42,610 bases of DNA from positions 1 through 42,610 of the IMG/VR virus record IMGVR_UViG_3300036835_000317. One strand, given 5' to 3'. Within the stretch, counting starts at the first letter, position 1. Each line of letters opens with the position of its first letter. The notes beneath the pieces are model-generated. The model made no database searches. It worked only from the letters and a program-made list of their open reading frames with translations, and was not told the origin of the DNA. Origin of the DNA: a virus. Positions 29,052 through 37,682 of the stretch are shown piece by piece. A program made the position numbers and the translations under genes.

Positions 29052-30334
29052 CAGTTCAACCCGGTGCACTTGCCGAATGCACCCGGCCGATACACGGCCA
29101 ATGCCAGCCGTTCTTCGGCGCGGATCGCCGTCAGGTTTTTGATGAAGAAGTCCTGATGGCTGTTCGACGCGGCGACGTTGATGCCGCTGCGCCGGAACAC
29201 CTGCGCCGCCGATCCGTAGGCGCCGACCAACGCCGTGCCCGCGACGATCGCGGGCGTCGGGGCCACCGGCAGGCCCCACAGTGTCGCCGCGGACGGTGGG
29301 ACGAACGGGCCGCCGCCCAGGTACCGACCGGTCGAGTCCTTCGACAGAATCGTCGTCGACCAGTTCGTCGGGTTCATCACGATCCCGTCCGGATAGATGA
29401 ACGCCGTGTTGGCGATGGCGGCGATCTGTTGGTAGATCACGTCCGCATTCGTCGCCGGATCCACGCGTGCGATCGCGGTCGCGAGCCCGGTCCGATTGAG
29501 CAGCCCCCGCAGGTTCGGCGGCGTGCCGTTGCCGTTGAGCAGCTGGTCCTCCTCGGTCAGCTGCACACCCAACCGCAACCGGGCATCGATGTACGAGGCG
29601 ATCGTCGGCTCGTCTTCGAGCATTTCATCGGTGACCGGCAACCAGTGGGCCAGCTTCGCCACGGCTTCCATCACCTGGTCGAAGGTCAGCGCCGACTCGG
29701 GTTTCGCGGCGCCCTCGGCGACCGGCGTCGCCGCGTTGGTGAACGCCGTCTCGCGCATGTACACGATCGCGTTCGACGTCGTGGTGCCCGACGCGAGCAG
29801 ATCCGCCACGACCAGACGGCGGAACATGGTCGGTAGGATGCCGGGCAGGTACTGCGGCACGATCAGCTTCCCGCCCGACGCCGGATCTTCCGTCAACGTC
29901 GTGGCCAGGAACTTGCCGTAGCCGGCCAGATGATCGGTCAGCTCGAAGGTCGGCGACGTCCACGTGCCGCCGACGCGATGCTGCCCCGATTTGAAGAACG
30001 CGTAATGCTCGTGGGCGATGAACTGATTGCCCAGGGTCATCGTCTGCGCCAGGGTCGGTTTGACGATCTTCGACGTCGTCGCGCCGGCCGTCTGCTTGTT
30101 GAACAGACTCTCGATCTCCGCGGAGATCGCCTGGTCGCCCTTCGCGCGTTCGATCTTGGCCTTGATCGTCTTGCCCTCGTTGAGCAGCTTGACGACCGCC
30201 GCGCGTTCCTCGTCCGTGGTTTCGCGGTTCTCCTTCTCCGCGGTCGCGCAGGTTTTTTCCAGCAACGCCGCGGCTTCGGCCTGTTTGTTGGCCAGCTCTT
30301 TTTCCAGGGAGACGACCATCAGTGCAGTTGCCAT
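29051..30334 (-). CDS. Major capsid protein, HK97 fold, 427 aa
   Basis: Forms the icosahedral head. The first about 75 residues are a charged coiled coil like the HK97 delta domain, removed by the protease in maturation (LEKELANKQAEAAALLEKTC, EERAAVVKLLNEGKTIKAKI). The fold core has LIVPQYLPGILPTMFRRLVV, the spine helix region (MEAVAKLAHWLPVTDEMLED), and the A-domain end (RRSGINVAASN). Length and position after the protease and portal are typical. Coupled to the PG[FW]SN gene downstream. Confidence 0.93.
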   Translation of the reverse strand: MATALMVVSLEKELANKQAEAAALLEKTCATAEKENRETTDEERAAVVKLLNEGKTIKAKIERAKGDQAISAEIESLFNKQTAGATTSKIVKPTLAQTMTLGNQFIAHEHYAFFKSGQHRVGGTWTSPTFELTDHLAGYGKFLATTLTEDPASGGKLIVPQYLPGILPTMFRRLVVADLLASGTTTSNAIVYMRETAFTNAATPVAEGAAKPESALTFDQVMEAVAKLAHWLPVTDEMLEDEPTIASYIDARLRLGVQLTEEDQLLNGNGTPPNLRGLLNRTGLATAIARVDPATNADVIYQQIAAIANTAFIYPDGIVMNPTNWSTTILSKDSTGRYLGGGPFVPPSAATLWGLPVAPTPAIVAGTALVGAYGSAAQVFRRSGINVAASNSHQDFFIKNLTAIRAEERLALAVYRPGAFGKCTGLN

Positions 30335-30365
30335 ACGTCCGTTCCTTCCGTCAGAAAACCCCGAT

Positions 30366-31466
30366 CTACCCGTGGATCGCGAACCGTACCAGGTCGCGCC
30401 ACGTCGCCTCGGGCAGTCGTCGTGGATCCTGACCGGTGGCCGGTGACGGCTCCTGCGGTGTGTCCACGGAGGCGCGCGGGGCGAGCGGGAGACTCGTCCG
30501 CGGGGTCGGGAGCTGTTGCAGCTTGGCCAGGGTGGCGTCGAAGGTCTGGATCCCGGTGACCATGCCGAGATCCCGCGCCGTCGTCGCGCTCACAAGGCGC
30601 CCCTGGCCGAATCCTTCGCGCACGACCGCGTCCGAGACGCCGCGCCCACGCGCCACGTCGCGGACGAACGTCGTATACAGCGCGTCGACGCGGTCTTTCA
30701 GGTGGGCGTACGCTTCCTCGCCCAGCGGCTGATACGGATTCCCTTCGGTCTTGAAGCGACCCGCGGACACGAGCGTTGTCTTCACGCCCGCCTTTTCCGC
30801 GGCCGCGCTCAGATCGGTGTGAGCGGTCACGACGCCGATCGATCCGACGTCGCCACTGGGCGTCACATACAGCTCGTCGGCTTGCGTCCCCAGCCAGTAC
30901 GCGCCGCTCGCGGCCAGGGCGTCCGCGACCGCGACGATCGGCTTGACACCGCGCGCCGCGCGAATTTCCTCGGCGAGCTCCGGAATCCCGTACACGGTCC
31001 CGCCGGGTGAGTTGATATCGAACAGGATCGCTTTGACCTGGGTGTCGCGCAGCAGCTCGCGGAACTCGGCGGCCATCAGCTCAGTCGACGTCCCGCCGCT
31101 CATGCGGCCGAACAGGTTCATCCGTTGCGACAGGACCCCGAACATGGAGATGATCCCGACGCCGTTCTCGACCGTCGTCTCGGGACGGGCTTGCGGGTCG
31201 CCGCCGATGCGCGCCTGGATGTCTTCGGCAGTCAAGGTGATGCCCGACGCGCGCAGCTGCACCAGGGACACGATCTGCCCCAATTTTTCCGGCACGATCG
31301 CCCACGGGTCGTGGAGGACGACGTCGACGATCCGCCCGTAGCGATCCCCGCCGCCGTGATGACTGCCGCCCCCGGACGCGGACCCGTGACCACCCGCGCC
31401 CCCGTTGCCACCGGCACCACCGCCGCCACCGGCCCCACCGCCGTTACCGCCCCCGTTTACGTTCAT
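30366..31466 (-). CDS. S49-family capsid maturation protease, 366 aa
   Basis: SppA/C-protein family serine protease that trims scaffold and capsid. INSPGG (151-156) forms the oxyanion loop, Ser187 lies in AASGAYWLG and Lys239 in AGRFKTEGNPYQP completes the Ser/Lys dyad. The first 40 residues are a Gly/Ser/His-rich tail that is unusual for the family. The C-terminal about 60 residues are Pro-rich and may scaffold. ATG 31466 overlaps the portal stop by 4 bp. Confidence 0.9.
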   Translation of the reverse strand: MNVNGGGNGGGAGGGGGAGGNGGAGGHGSASGGGSHHGGGDRYGRIVDVVLHDPWAIVPEKLGQIVSLVQLRASGITLTAEDIQARIGGDPQARPETTVENGVGIISMFGVLSQRMNLFGRMSGGTSTELMAAEFRELLRDTQVKAILFDINSPGGTVYGIPELAEEIRAARGVKPIVAVADALAASGAYWLGTQADELYVTPSGDVGSIGVVTAHTDLSAAAEKAGVKTTLVSAGRFKTEGNPYQPLGEEAYAHLKDRVDALYTTFVRDVARGRGVSDAVVREGFGQGRLVSATTARDLGMVTGIQTFDATLAKLQQLPTPRTSLPLAPRASVDTPQEPSPATGQDPRRLPEATWRDLVRFAIHG

Positions 31467-33016
31467 ACGCCCTCCAAAGTCAGAATGCCGTCCGGCGGCG
31501 GTTCGAAGATCGGATTGTTGGCTTCCAGCAAGGCGCGGGTGTGCCGGTTGACTTTCTGGGCGCTGGCCAAACTGCGGCGCGCGGCCTGGTCGCCGTCGAA
31601 CCCGAGCTGGTGATACAAGGGCGCCAGGTCGGCCGCCAGCTCGCGGTTCCACCGGGCGTCATCGAAGGCGGCGGCGCGCGCGGCCATCGGCATCTTTTGC
31701 AGGCGCGCCAGCTGGCGGTCCCACGTGCGACGGGCGATCAACACCGCCGCCGCGGCCGGCGCCGGCGTGTCACCGGTGGGCGTCAGCGCCGGCGTCGAGC
31801 CACTGGGGCTCATGTTCAGCGGTAGCGCCACCTTGTCGGCCGACGGATCGTCTTTGATGGACGGCAGGTTCACCCGCGCGCGCCCTTCGTTCAGGGTCAT
31901 CAGCGGCCGACCGACCATCAGTTGCAACGACGCCGCTTGTTCCTCGAAATCGCCCTTCAGCTTTTCCGCCAGGTTGAATTCGAGATAGACGTCGCTGGTG
32001 TCTGCGAACTCGTGCACCAGGTGCAGCTCGAGCTCGGACTGGTACATCTCGCACCAGGGCGGCAGGACGTCTGCGTACAGCTGTTTCCGTTGTTCACGCA
32101 CGTTGCTGTAGGTCGCGTGTTCCAGATCGCCGATCATCGTCGGCGGCACGTGGTACATGTTGGTCACGACTTCGCGCCGCAGCTTCCCGCCGGCGATGAA
32201 CTCGGAATCCCGCGACGAAAAGCTGACCGTCTTCAGATCCATCCCCGCGGGCAGGATCGGCGTGCCGCCACCGGTTTGGCCGGTGTAACGCGTGCGCCAC
32301 TGTTCGCGGAAGCTGGCCACTTGCGTGTCGCTCAGGCGCGCCGCCGGCGAATCCTTCGCGCGGGTCAGGACGCCATCGATCCGCGCGCCGGTCCGCCACA
32401 GGTTCGCCCGATAGTCCGCCGCCGCCTGGTCCTCGGCCAGGACCTGGCGCAAGGTTTCCATCGGCGAGATGCCCATGAACGGCTTGAAGCTGGTCCCGTA
32501 CCCGCTGAAATGGATCACGTCCTCGGGTCCGTACTCCAAGGTCTCGCCGTAGGGTTGGGTCCAGTAGTAGGCACGCGGCAAGAGGCCGCCCTCGACTTCG
32601 ACCTGTTCGGGCGGCAACCGGAACAGCCCGAGCTGCGGCGCGTTGACCGGGCGGACCTTCAACCAGTAGGCATTGAAGTAAATGCCCATGTCGGTCATCA
32701 GGTCCGAGATCAGCCGGTAGCGCGTCGTGAACCGGTTCGGATGCGCGATCGTGTAGACGAGCGGATGGTCGGCCGGCAGGCGTTCCCGGTCAGTATCCGA
32801 GACGCGGCGGTACGCCGGCAACCCAAGCTGCGCCAGGTTCATCGCCAGGAAATCGATCACGATACGGACGTTCGGTTGCGTCCGGTAGATCTCGCCGTAG
32901 GCCTGCGTGAATCCCGACCGGTTCAACGGCGAGCCGGTGTACGGGAGTCCGGTGCCCACGCCCGCGCGCGGCGCCGCGGTCATCGCCTGGAACGTGCCGC
33001 CGCTTTCGACAATCAT
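31463..33016 (-). CDS. Portal protein, HK97 type, 517 aa
   Basis: Dodecameric DNA gate. Family blocks are clear: IVIDFLAMNLAQLGLPAYRR, DVIHFSGYGTSFKPFMGISP, LRRE, NMYHVPPTMIGDLEHATYSN and REQRKQLYADVLPPWCEMYQ. The C-terminal about 120 residues are Ala-rich helical (crown region). ATG 33016 overlaps the preceding gene's stop by 4 bp; a longer frame upstream only shadows neighbours. Length is slightly above the family mean. Confidence 0.93.
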   Translation of the reverse strand: MIVESGGTFQAMTAAPRAGVGTGLPYTGSPLNRSGFTQAYGEIYRTQPNVRIVIDFLAMNLAQLGLPAYRRVSDTDRERLPADHPLVYTIAHPNRFTTRYRLISDLMTDMGIYFNAYWLKVRPVNAPQLGLFRLPPEQVEVEGGLLPRAYYWTQPYGETLEYGPEDVIHFSGYGTSFKPFMGISPMETLRQVLAEDQAAADYRANLWRTGARIDGVLTRAKDSPAARLSDTQVASFREQWRTRYTGQTGGGTPILPAGMDLKTVSFSSRDSEFIAGGKLRREVVTNMYHVPPTMIGDLEHATYSNVREQRKQLYADVLPPWCEMYQSELELHLVHEFADTSDVYLEFNLAEKLKGDFEEQAASLQLMVGRPLMTLNEGRARVNLPSIKDDPSADKVALPLNMSPSGSTPALTPTGDTPAPAAAAVLIARRTWDRQLARLQKMPMAARAAAFDDARWNRELAADLAPLYHQLGFDGDQAARRSLASAQKVNRHTRALLEANNPIFEPPPDGILTLEGV

Positions 33017-33243
33017 CGGACTTGAAAGAACGCGACGTTGTCGCGCGCGATCACGACGTCGCCGGTGACCGGTTTTTCTTGCGTGGCGCCGTCGCCCACT
33101 TCCTTGATGGCGACGACGTGTTTCAGCACGAACCACCCGCCGCGCGCCGACCACAAGACGCCCGAGAGCGCTTCGTCGTCCCGCGATTTGAGATTCACAA
33201 TGACGGTCCGAAGCAGACAGGGCGGGCGCGTCCACCAGGTCAT
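33013..33243 (-). CDS. Small head-associated protein, 76 aa
   Basis: A recurrent small protein between terminase and portal genes: CLLRTVIVNLKSRDDEALSG, VLWSARGGWFVLKHV and VVIARDNVAFFQV suggest an Sm-like or SH3-like barrel. Function unknown. ATG at 33243, stop overlapping the portal ATG. The 141 bp upstream (33244-33384) show no gene. Confidence 0.65.
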   Translation of the reverse strand: MTWWTRPPCLLRTVIVNLKSRDDEALSGVLWSARGGWFVLKHVVAIKEVGDGATQEKPVTGDVVIARDNVAFFQVR

Positions 33244-33384
33244 GCGGTCGCGAGGATCGCGCGCCGGCCGGCGGTTTGTCGAGTTTTCCGATGGAAAAGG
33301 CGATAGGGAACAAGGGGCGCCACCCGCGGCCCGGGGAGCAGCGCGCGGTCCCAGCGTGACGGACCCCTCGGGGATCCCTACCGC

Positions 33385-33573
33385 CTAGTCGTCGCCGTCG
33401 TCGTCGTCGCCGCGACGGTTGGCCACCGCGCGCCGCAAGATCGTGCCGATCGACACCTGTTCGCGGCGGGCGTCGGACGCGACCCGATCGAATTGGCGCG
33501 CGGGGAGGGTGAAGGACACCTCGATCGATTCATCGTCGGGATCGACGCGTGGGCGCCCGATCCGTTTCGGCAT
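33385..33573 (-). CDS. Ribbon-helix-helix DNA-binding protein, 62 aa
   Basis: MPKRIGRPRVDPDDESIEVS gives a basic lead, SIEVSFTLPARQFDRVA the ribbon and first helix, and SIGTILRRAVANRR the second helix, followed by an acidic Asp-rich tail. Arc/MetJ-type RHH proteins bind DNA as dimers. In the late operon it could repress late genes or assist packaging. Confidence 0.75.
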   Translation of the reverse strand: MPKRIGRPRVDPDDESIEVSFTLPARQFDRVASDARREQVSIGTILRRAVANRRGDDDDGDD

Positions 33574-33625
33574 GCGGGCATTATCGCGCAGCTGGGGGCG
33601 CGGTGCCGCGATCTCGGTGCAACGT

Positions 33626-35236
33626 TTACACGATGATCAGGTCAGGATCCTCGACCGGACCCTCGGCGACCAGGCGGAGGTGCAGGTTCCACGCGATCGC
33701 CAACGCGACCACGGGATCGATCCGGCCGCGCGAGAAGCGTTTCACCGGATAGATGTTTTCCTTGTCGTCCTTTTTGACGACCGCGTTGCCGACCGACCAT
33801 TGCATCACCGGACAGCCGCCGCCATCGACGTTCGCCGCCAGTACTTCGGCTTCGAGCGCCTTGCACCCGGACGACATGCCCGGATACGTCTGCGGGATCT
33901 CCAAGATCTGTTCCGGCGTGAAGCCGTCGTCCTCGACCAACTTGATCTGAATCTGATCCGCGTGCCACGGGTCAAAGCCGATCGCGCCGATGATCGCCCA
34001 GGTCCGTAGCTCGACCAGCGCCGCGCGGACGACGTCGTGGTTGACCTTGGTCCCAGGCGTCGCGATCAGGTGGCCCTCGTCCCGCCATTGGGCGTACGGC
34101 GCGCGGTCGCGCTTCGACCGGTCGTCCAAGGTCGCCGCCGGTGTCCAGATCCAGCGGACGACGGCCCACCAGGTCCGCGTGTCGACCGGTGGAAACAGCG
34201 CCGTCATCGCGCACAGATCGTTTTTCGACGCCAAGTCGATCCCGACAACACACGGCGCACCGGCGAGCTCGACCCGGACGTCCCGATCGGGCCGCTGGCC
34301 CGCGCGCCAGCCGTCGAGCGACAGCCACGGCTGCAGGGCATTGACCCAGAGATTCAGGTGGGCTTGTTTGTAGCCGGCGGCGGCACTGGGCATGCCGAGG
34401 GCCTTGGTCCGCTTCGCCGTTAGGTCATCAGGGTTGACCGAGATGCCGTAATTCGGATTCGCTTTCCGCGCGGTCGCGTCGGTCGTCCAATCGTCCTCGG
34501 GATCCGCATGCGCGATGAAGGCAAAGTACGTTTCGTCGGTCAATGTGCCTTCGAGCACCTGGCAGGCGTACGCGTGTTCGTCGCCGCCTGGCGACACCAA
34601 GTCATCACCCGCGGTCGTGATCTTGAACACCAAGGGTTGCCGGCGCGCACCGGTCGCCGTTTCCAGGACGTCGATCACGCCGCGGCTGCGGTACGCGTGC
34701 AGTTCGTCCAGGCTGACGAAGTGGGCATTCAAGCCGTCCATCGAATCTTCGTCGGCGCCCAGCGGTTCCAACTTCTGGGCGTACCGTTCGCGCGACAGGT
34801 TGTGGGTCAGCACCTGAATCCGGCCGCGCAGCTGACTTGATCGGACCAGCCGCCGCGCGGCATCGAACACGATCTTGGACTGATCCCGTTTCGTCGCCGC
34901 GCAGTAACCTTCGGCGCCGGGCTCGCCGTCGAAGAACGTCACATACAACGACATGATGGCGCCCTCGAGCGACTTGCCTTGTTTCCGCGGCAGCTCGTCG
35001 TAGGCGTTACGAAACCGCCGCAGCAACGTTTCGACATGGACCCAGCCGAGGATCGAACCCAGCCGGAAAATCTGGTGCGGTTGCAGGACGATCGGTTGGC
35101 CGGCCCATTCGCCTTTGTAGTGGCGGAGCCTGGACGCGAACCGCACGAACCGATCGACTAGGGCGAGACTGAGGGTGTAGGGAAACGCGGCGGTCGCTTC
35201 ACGGTCGCGATCGAGCAGGTGACGCAGACACGCCAA
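33626..35236 (-). CDS. Terminase large subunit, 536 aa
   Basis: Packaging motor and nuclease. Walker A PRKQGKS (83-89) and Walker B SLDELHAY (175-182) lie in the ATPase half. The nuclease half has VGIDLASKNDL, IGFDPWHADQI and a late RIDPVVALAI acidic block. The first start codon in frame is TTG 35236, yet the frame stays open upstream and encodes ITLHPLDQYARDVATEKI, a typical family N-terminus. Translation may begin at CTG 35332 or another rare codon. Some N-terminal residues are then missing from the coordinates given. Confidence 0.92.
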   Translation of the reverse strand: MACLRHLLDRDREATAAFPYTLSLALVDRFVRFASRLRHYKGEWAGQPIVLQPHQIFRLGSILGWVHVETLLRRFRNAYDELPRKQGKSLEGAIMSLYVTFFDGEPGAEGYCAATKRDQSKIVFDAARRLVRSSQLRGRIQVLTHNLSRERYAQKLEPLGADEDSMDGLNAHFVSLDELHAYRSRGVIDVLETATGARRQPLVFKITTAGDDLVSPGGDEHAYACQVLEGTLTDETYFAFIAHADPEDDWTTDATARKANPNYGISVNPDDLTAKRTKALGMPSAAAGYKQAHLNLWVNALQPWLSLDGWRAGQRPDRDVRVELAGAPCVVGIDLASKNDLCAMTALFPPVDTRTWWAVVRWIWTPAATLDDRSKRDRAPYAQWRDEGHLIATPGTKVNHDVVRAALVELRTWAIIGAIGFDPWHADQIQIKLVEDDGFTPEQILEIPQTYPGMSSGCKALEAEVLAANVDGGGCPVMQWSVGNAVVKKDDKENIYPVKRFSRGRIDPVVALAIAWNLHLRLVAEGPVEDPDLIIV

Positions 35237-35315
35237 CCGATGGTACTTCCCCGCGGGAATCTTCTCGGTCGCGACGTCGCGGGCGTACTGATCGAGCGGA
35301 TGAAGCGTGATCCGC

Positions 35316-35813
35316 TTACGTCTTCTTGCCAGGTGTCCACCGTTCCAGGCGCGGCGGTTGATCGAATTCGGCGAACGGATCGTCGTGCGCGTCGCCGGCG
35401 TCGTGTTTCGCCACGCGACTGCGCGCGCTCGGCGTCATCCCGAATTCGATCAGGAATCCTTTCATCTGGCGCATCGCGCGATCGGCGACCGCGGCGAACG
35501 GCGAGATCACGGGATACCCGTTGCGCCCTTTGATGACCAGGCCGAATTCCTTGATCTTCTCTTCGGCCTCCCGCCACCGCGCGTAGGTTTGACAGTAGGT
35601 CGCCAGCGCCTGCACGTCGATCTCCGTCAGCAGGCCCAACCGATGAAGCAGGGGCGCCAGACGAGTCCATTCCGTCCGCGCCAGCCCGTCGAGCCAGTCC
35701 GGCGGCGCCAGGTCCGCGGCCGCCGGTTTCGGTTCCGCCGCGTTCAGGGGCCGGTGACTTGGATTGCCGCGGAGAATCCGCAGGTTGGTCGGCGTCGGTT
35801 TGCGGCCACGCAC
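35316..35813 (-). CDS. Terminase small subunit, P27 family, 165 aa
   Basis: Binds the packaging site and recruits TerL. It starts with the family hallmark RGRKPTPTNLRILRGNPSHR, followed by WLDGLARTEWTRLAPLLHRL, LTEIDVQALATYCQTYARWR and a C-terminal ISPFAAVADRAMRQMKGFLI block. GTG start at 35813. First gene of the late operon. The 337-bp non-coding region upstream (35814-36150) holds the divergent promoters. Confidence 0.93.
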   Translation of the reverse strand: MRGRKPTPTNLRILRGNPSHRPLNAAEPKPAAADLAPPDWLDGLARTEWTRLAPLLHRLGLLTEIDVQALATYCQTYARWREAEEKIKEFGLVIKGRNGYPVISPFAAVADRAMRQMKGFLIEFGMTPSARSRVAKHDAGDAHDDPFAEFDQPPRLERWTPGKKT

Positions 35814-35995
35814 GAGATCCCCATCAGGCGGCGGCCGCCGCGGCGGCGATCGATCGCCCTCGGGCGGCGGCGGCGGCCGCGATCACGCGCGCCGCACCGA
35901 TTTTCGAATTTCGCGGTCGTGAGGGCGGACCCGGGGACCGGTGCCTGACGACTTTGATCGCCGTGATTGTGATCCCCCTCCCCTCGGGCGCCGCG

Positions 35996-36024
35996 AAAAT
36001 ACACGAGCCGCGCGGGTTGTACAA
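35996..36024 (-). promoter_or_regulatory. Candidate late promoter
   Basis: On the minus strand TTGTAC (36019-36024) and TATTTT (35996-36001) are separated by 17 bp, in an otherwise very G+C-rich divergent gap (35814-36150). It would start late mRNA about 175 bp before terS. The -35 half lies inside the palindrome TTGTACAA (36017-36024), a possible activator or repressor site. Matches are partial. The gap also holds a repetitive GGC/GCC tract at 35830-35880 and no supported gene. Confidence 0.5.
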
Positions 36025-36150
36025 CGTCGGCGGATTATGGCACTCTGCGACGCGCCGATTGTCGTGTCCGCGCCCGAGGACAACCGACGCGCGCAAACGG
36101 CCCCTCGGGCGGATCGACGTCGTCGGTACGGATCACGACCCGGGCGGGTT

Positions 36151-36552
36151 ATGCCGGATCTCCGAAGCTCCATCACTGTCGGCCCGTTCTCGGTGTTCTT
36201 CACCAACGTGAACCGAGCGATGAAGCTACCCGGTCACAGCCATTTCGCCCTGGTCACCTTGACCTACGCCCACCAGACCGGGGGCCGCGGGTTCCCGGCA
36301 TTTGCCGACACCTACGCCGCGATTCAACAGCGCCTGGTGCAGGAAACCTCGGCGCCGTTCCATGACATGACCAACGAGGACGTCGCCGCCCACCTGTGGC
36401 GCGTCTTCGAGCCCTGGTCGGATCCGGCCATCGTGAAGTGGGGCGGCGTGTTCTCCTTGGCGCAGCTCGAGCTGGCGGTCCGCGGGGTGCCCGATCGGAT
36501 CGGTCACGCGGACGGCTTCACCCGGTACCGAATTGGACGCGCCGATGCCTGA
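36151..36552 (+). CDS. Unknown first gene of the deazaguanine cassette, 133 aa
   Basis: Not recognised. A strand-rich start (SSITVGPFSVFFTNVNRAMK), then HSHFALVTLTYAHQTGGRGF and a helical end (SLAQLELAVRGVPDRIG). ATG 36151 is chosen for an uninterrupted fold; ATG 36220 is possible. It overlaps queD by 8 bp and so is probably part of the modification operon. Confidence 0.55.
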   Translation: MPDLRSSITVGPFSVFFTNVNRAMKLPGHSHFALVTLTYAHQTGGRGFPAFADTYAAIQQRLVQETSAPFHDMTNEDVAAHLWRVFEPWSDPAIVKWGGVFSLAQLELAVRGVPDRIGHADGFTRYRIGRADA

Positions 36553-36922
36553 CGCCTGGTTCCTGTCGAAGACGTACCGGTTCGAAGCCGCCCATCATTT
36601 GCCGCGCCACGATGGGAAGTGCGCCCGCGTCCACGGGCACTCGTGGACGGCGACGATCGAGGTGGCGGGCCCATCGCTGCACTTCGCCGGTCCGAAGGTC
36701 GACATGCTGATGGATTACAACGAAATCGATGCCGTGGTCGAGCCGATTGTCGAGACGACGCTCGATCACTACGATCTGAACGTCAGCACGGGTCTGGTCA
36801 ACCCGACGTCGGAGGCGATCGCGCGGTGGCTGTTCCTGTTGCTCGCCGACCGTCTGCCCGGGTTGTCCGCGGTCACGATCAACGAAACGTGTACGTCGGC
36901 GTGTCGGTACCAGGGCCGCTGA
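36545..36922 (+). CDS. queD: 6-carboxytetrahydropterin synthase QueD, 125 aa
   Basis: Converts dihydroneopterin triphosphate to 6-carboxy-5,6,7,8-tetrahydropterin, the second step towards 7-deazaguanine. Zinc ligands are visible in FEAAHHL (His17) and HGHSW (His30, His32). The catalytic Cys26 lies in GKCARVHGH, as in QueD I. The conserved NPTSEAIARWLF follows, and Glu114 lies in NETCTSACRY. Length is normal. ATG 36545 overlaps the previous stop by 8 bp. Confidence 0.94.
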   Translation: MPDAWFLSKTYRFEAAHHLPRHDGKCARVHGHSWTATIEVAGPSLHFAGPKVDMLMDYNEIDAVVEPIVETTLDHYDLNVSTGLVNPTSEAIARWLFLLLADRLPGLSAVTINETCTSACRYQGR

Positions 36923-36939
36923 GGAAAGGGTCATCCCAC

Positions 36940-37071
36940 ATGGCGCAGCTGCACTCGCTGTTGATCATCGTCGCGTTCCTGCTGTTCGTCCTGGCGGCCG
37001 CCGGGGTGTCGGCGCGGATCAACCTGACGGCCGCGGGGCTGGCCGTGTGGGTCCTGTCGAACCTGGTCTGA
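36940..37071 (+). CDS. Small two-span membrane protein, 43 aa
   Basis: Two hydrophobic segments (LLIIVAFLLFVLAAAGV, then AAGLAVWVLSNLV) flank a short polar loop (SARINLT). Tiny proteins of this shape occur in many environmental phages. GAGGAAAGGG precedes the ATG, and the stop touches the queE ATG (TGATG). Its link to the pathway is unknown; holin-like function cannot be excluded. Confidence 0.65.
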   Translation: MAQLHSLLIIVAFLLFVLAAAGVSARINLTAAGLAVWVLSNLV

Positions 37072-37682
37072 TGCGCGTCACCGAGATCTTTCGTACGCTT
37101 CAAGGTGAAGGCATGCGCGCCGGCGAGCCCTCGGTCTTCGTCCGGTTCTCCGGCTGTTCGGCGAAGTACGCGTGTGCGGCCAGCGGGATCGCCTGTGATA
37201 CCGAATTCGAAAGCGGCGCCGAGTACACCGAGGACGGTCTGGCAGCCGCGATCCTGGAGGTGTCGGCCGGCATCTCGTGGATCGTCTGGACGGGCGGTGA
37301 GCCCGCGGACCAGCTGACGCCGTCGTTGATCGCGACGATGCGGCATCACGGGTATCGGCAACAGATCGAAACAAGCGGCGTCCGTCCGGTGCCCCCGGGG
37401 CTCGATTGGGTCACGGTCAGTCCGAAGGTCGCCGAACATATCCTGGCGCGCCACTTTCCCGTCCGCGACGACGGTGTCCACGTGGACGAACTGAAGTACA
37501 TCCGCCACGTCGGCCAGATGATCCCGGAGCCGTCGCTGACCGCGAAGGTGTTGTGTCTGTCGCCGCATTCGGACGGTGACCGGCTGAACCCGGCGAACCT
37601 GCGTCACTGTATCGAGCTGTGCCTGTCGCACCCGGAGTGGCGCCTGTCGATTCAACAACACAAGATCTGGAACGTACGGTGA
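37071..37682 (+). CDS. queE: 7-carboxy-7-deazaguanine synthase QueE, 203 aa
   Basis: Radical-SAM enzyme that rearranges 6-carboxytetrahydropterin to CDG. FRTLQGEGMRAGEPSVFVRF is the QueE start. The iron-sulphur cysteines are Cys29, Cys35 and Cys42 (GCSAKYAC, then CDTEF), spaced x5 and x6 rather than the usual x3 and x2. TGGEP (74-78) and ETSG (100-103) are the SAM-binding motifs. The unusual spacing leaves the fold intact but needs checking. The stop overlaps the next GTG. Confidence 0.92.
   Translation: MRVTEIFRTLQGEGMRAGEPSVFVRFSGCSAKYACAASGIACDTEFESGAEYTEDGLAAAILEVSAGISWIVWTGGEPADQLTPSLIATMRHHGYRQQIETSGVRPVPPGLDWVTVSPKVAEHILARHFPVRDDGVHVDELKYIRHVGQMIPEPSLTAKVLCLSPHSDGDRLNPANLRHCIELCLSHPEWRLSIQQHKIWNVR

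Noticed and set aside
35824-36150. Ala/Arg-rich frames upstream of terS
   Set aside because: Made by GGC/GCC repeats in the promoter gap; no ribosome site or domain.
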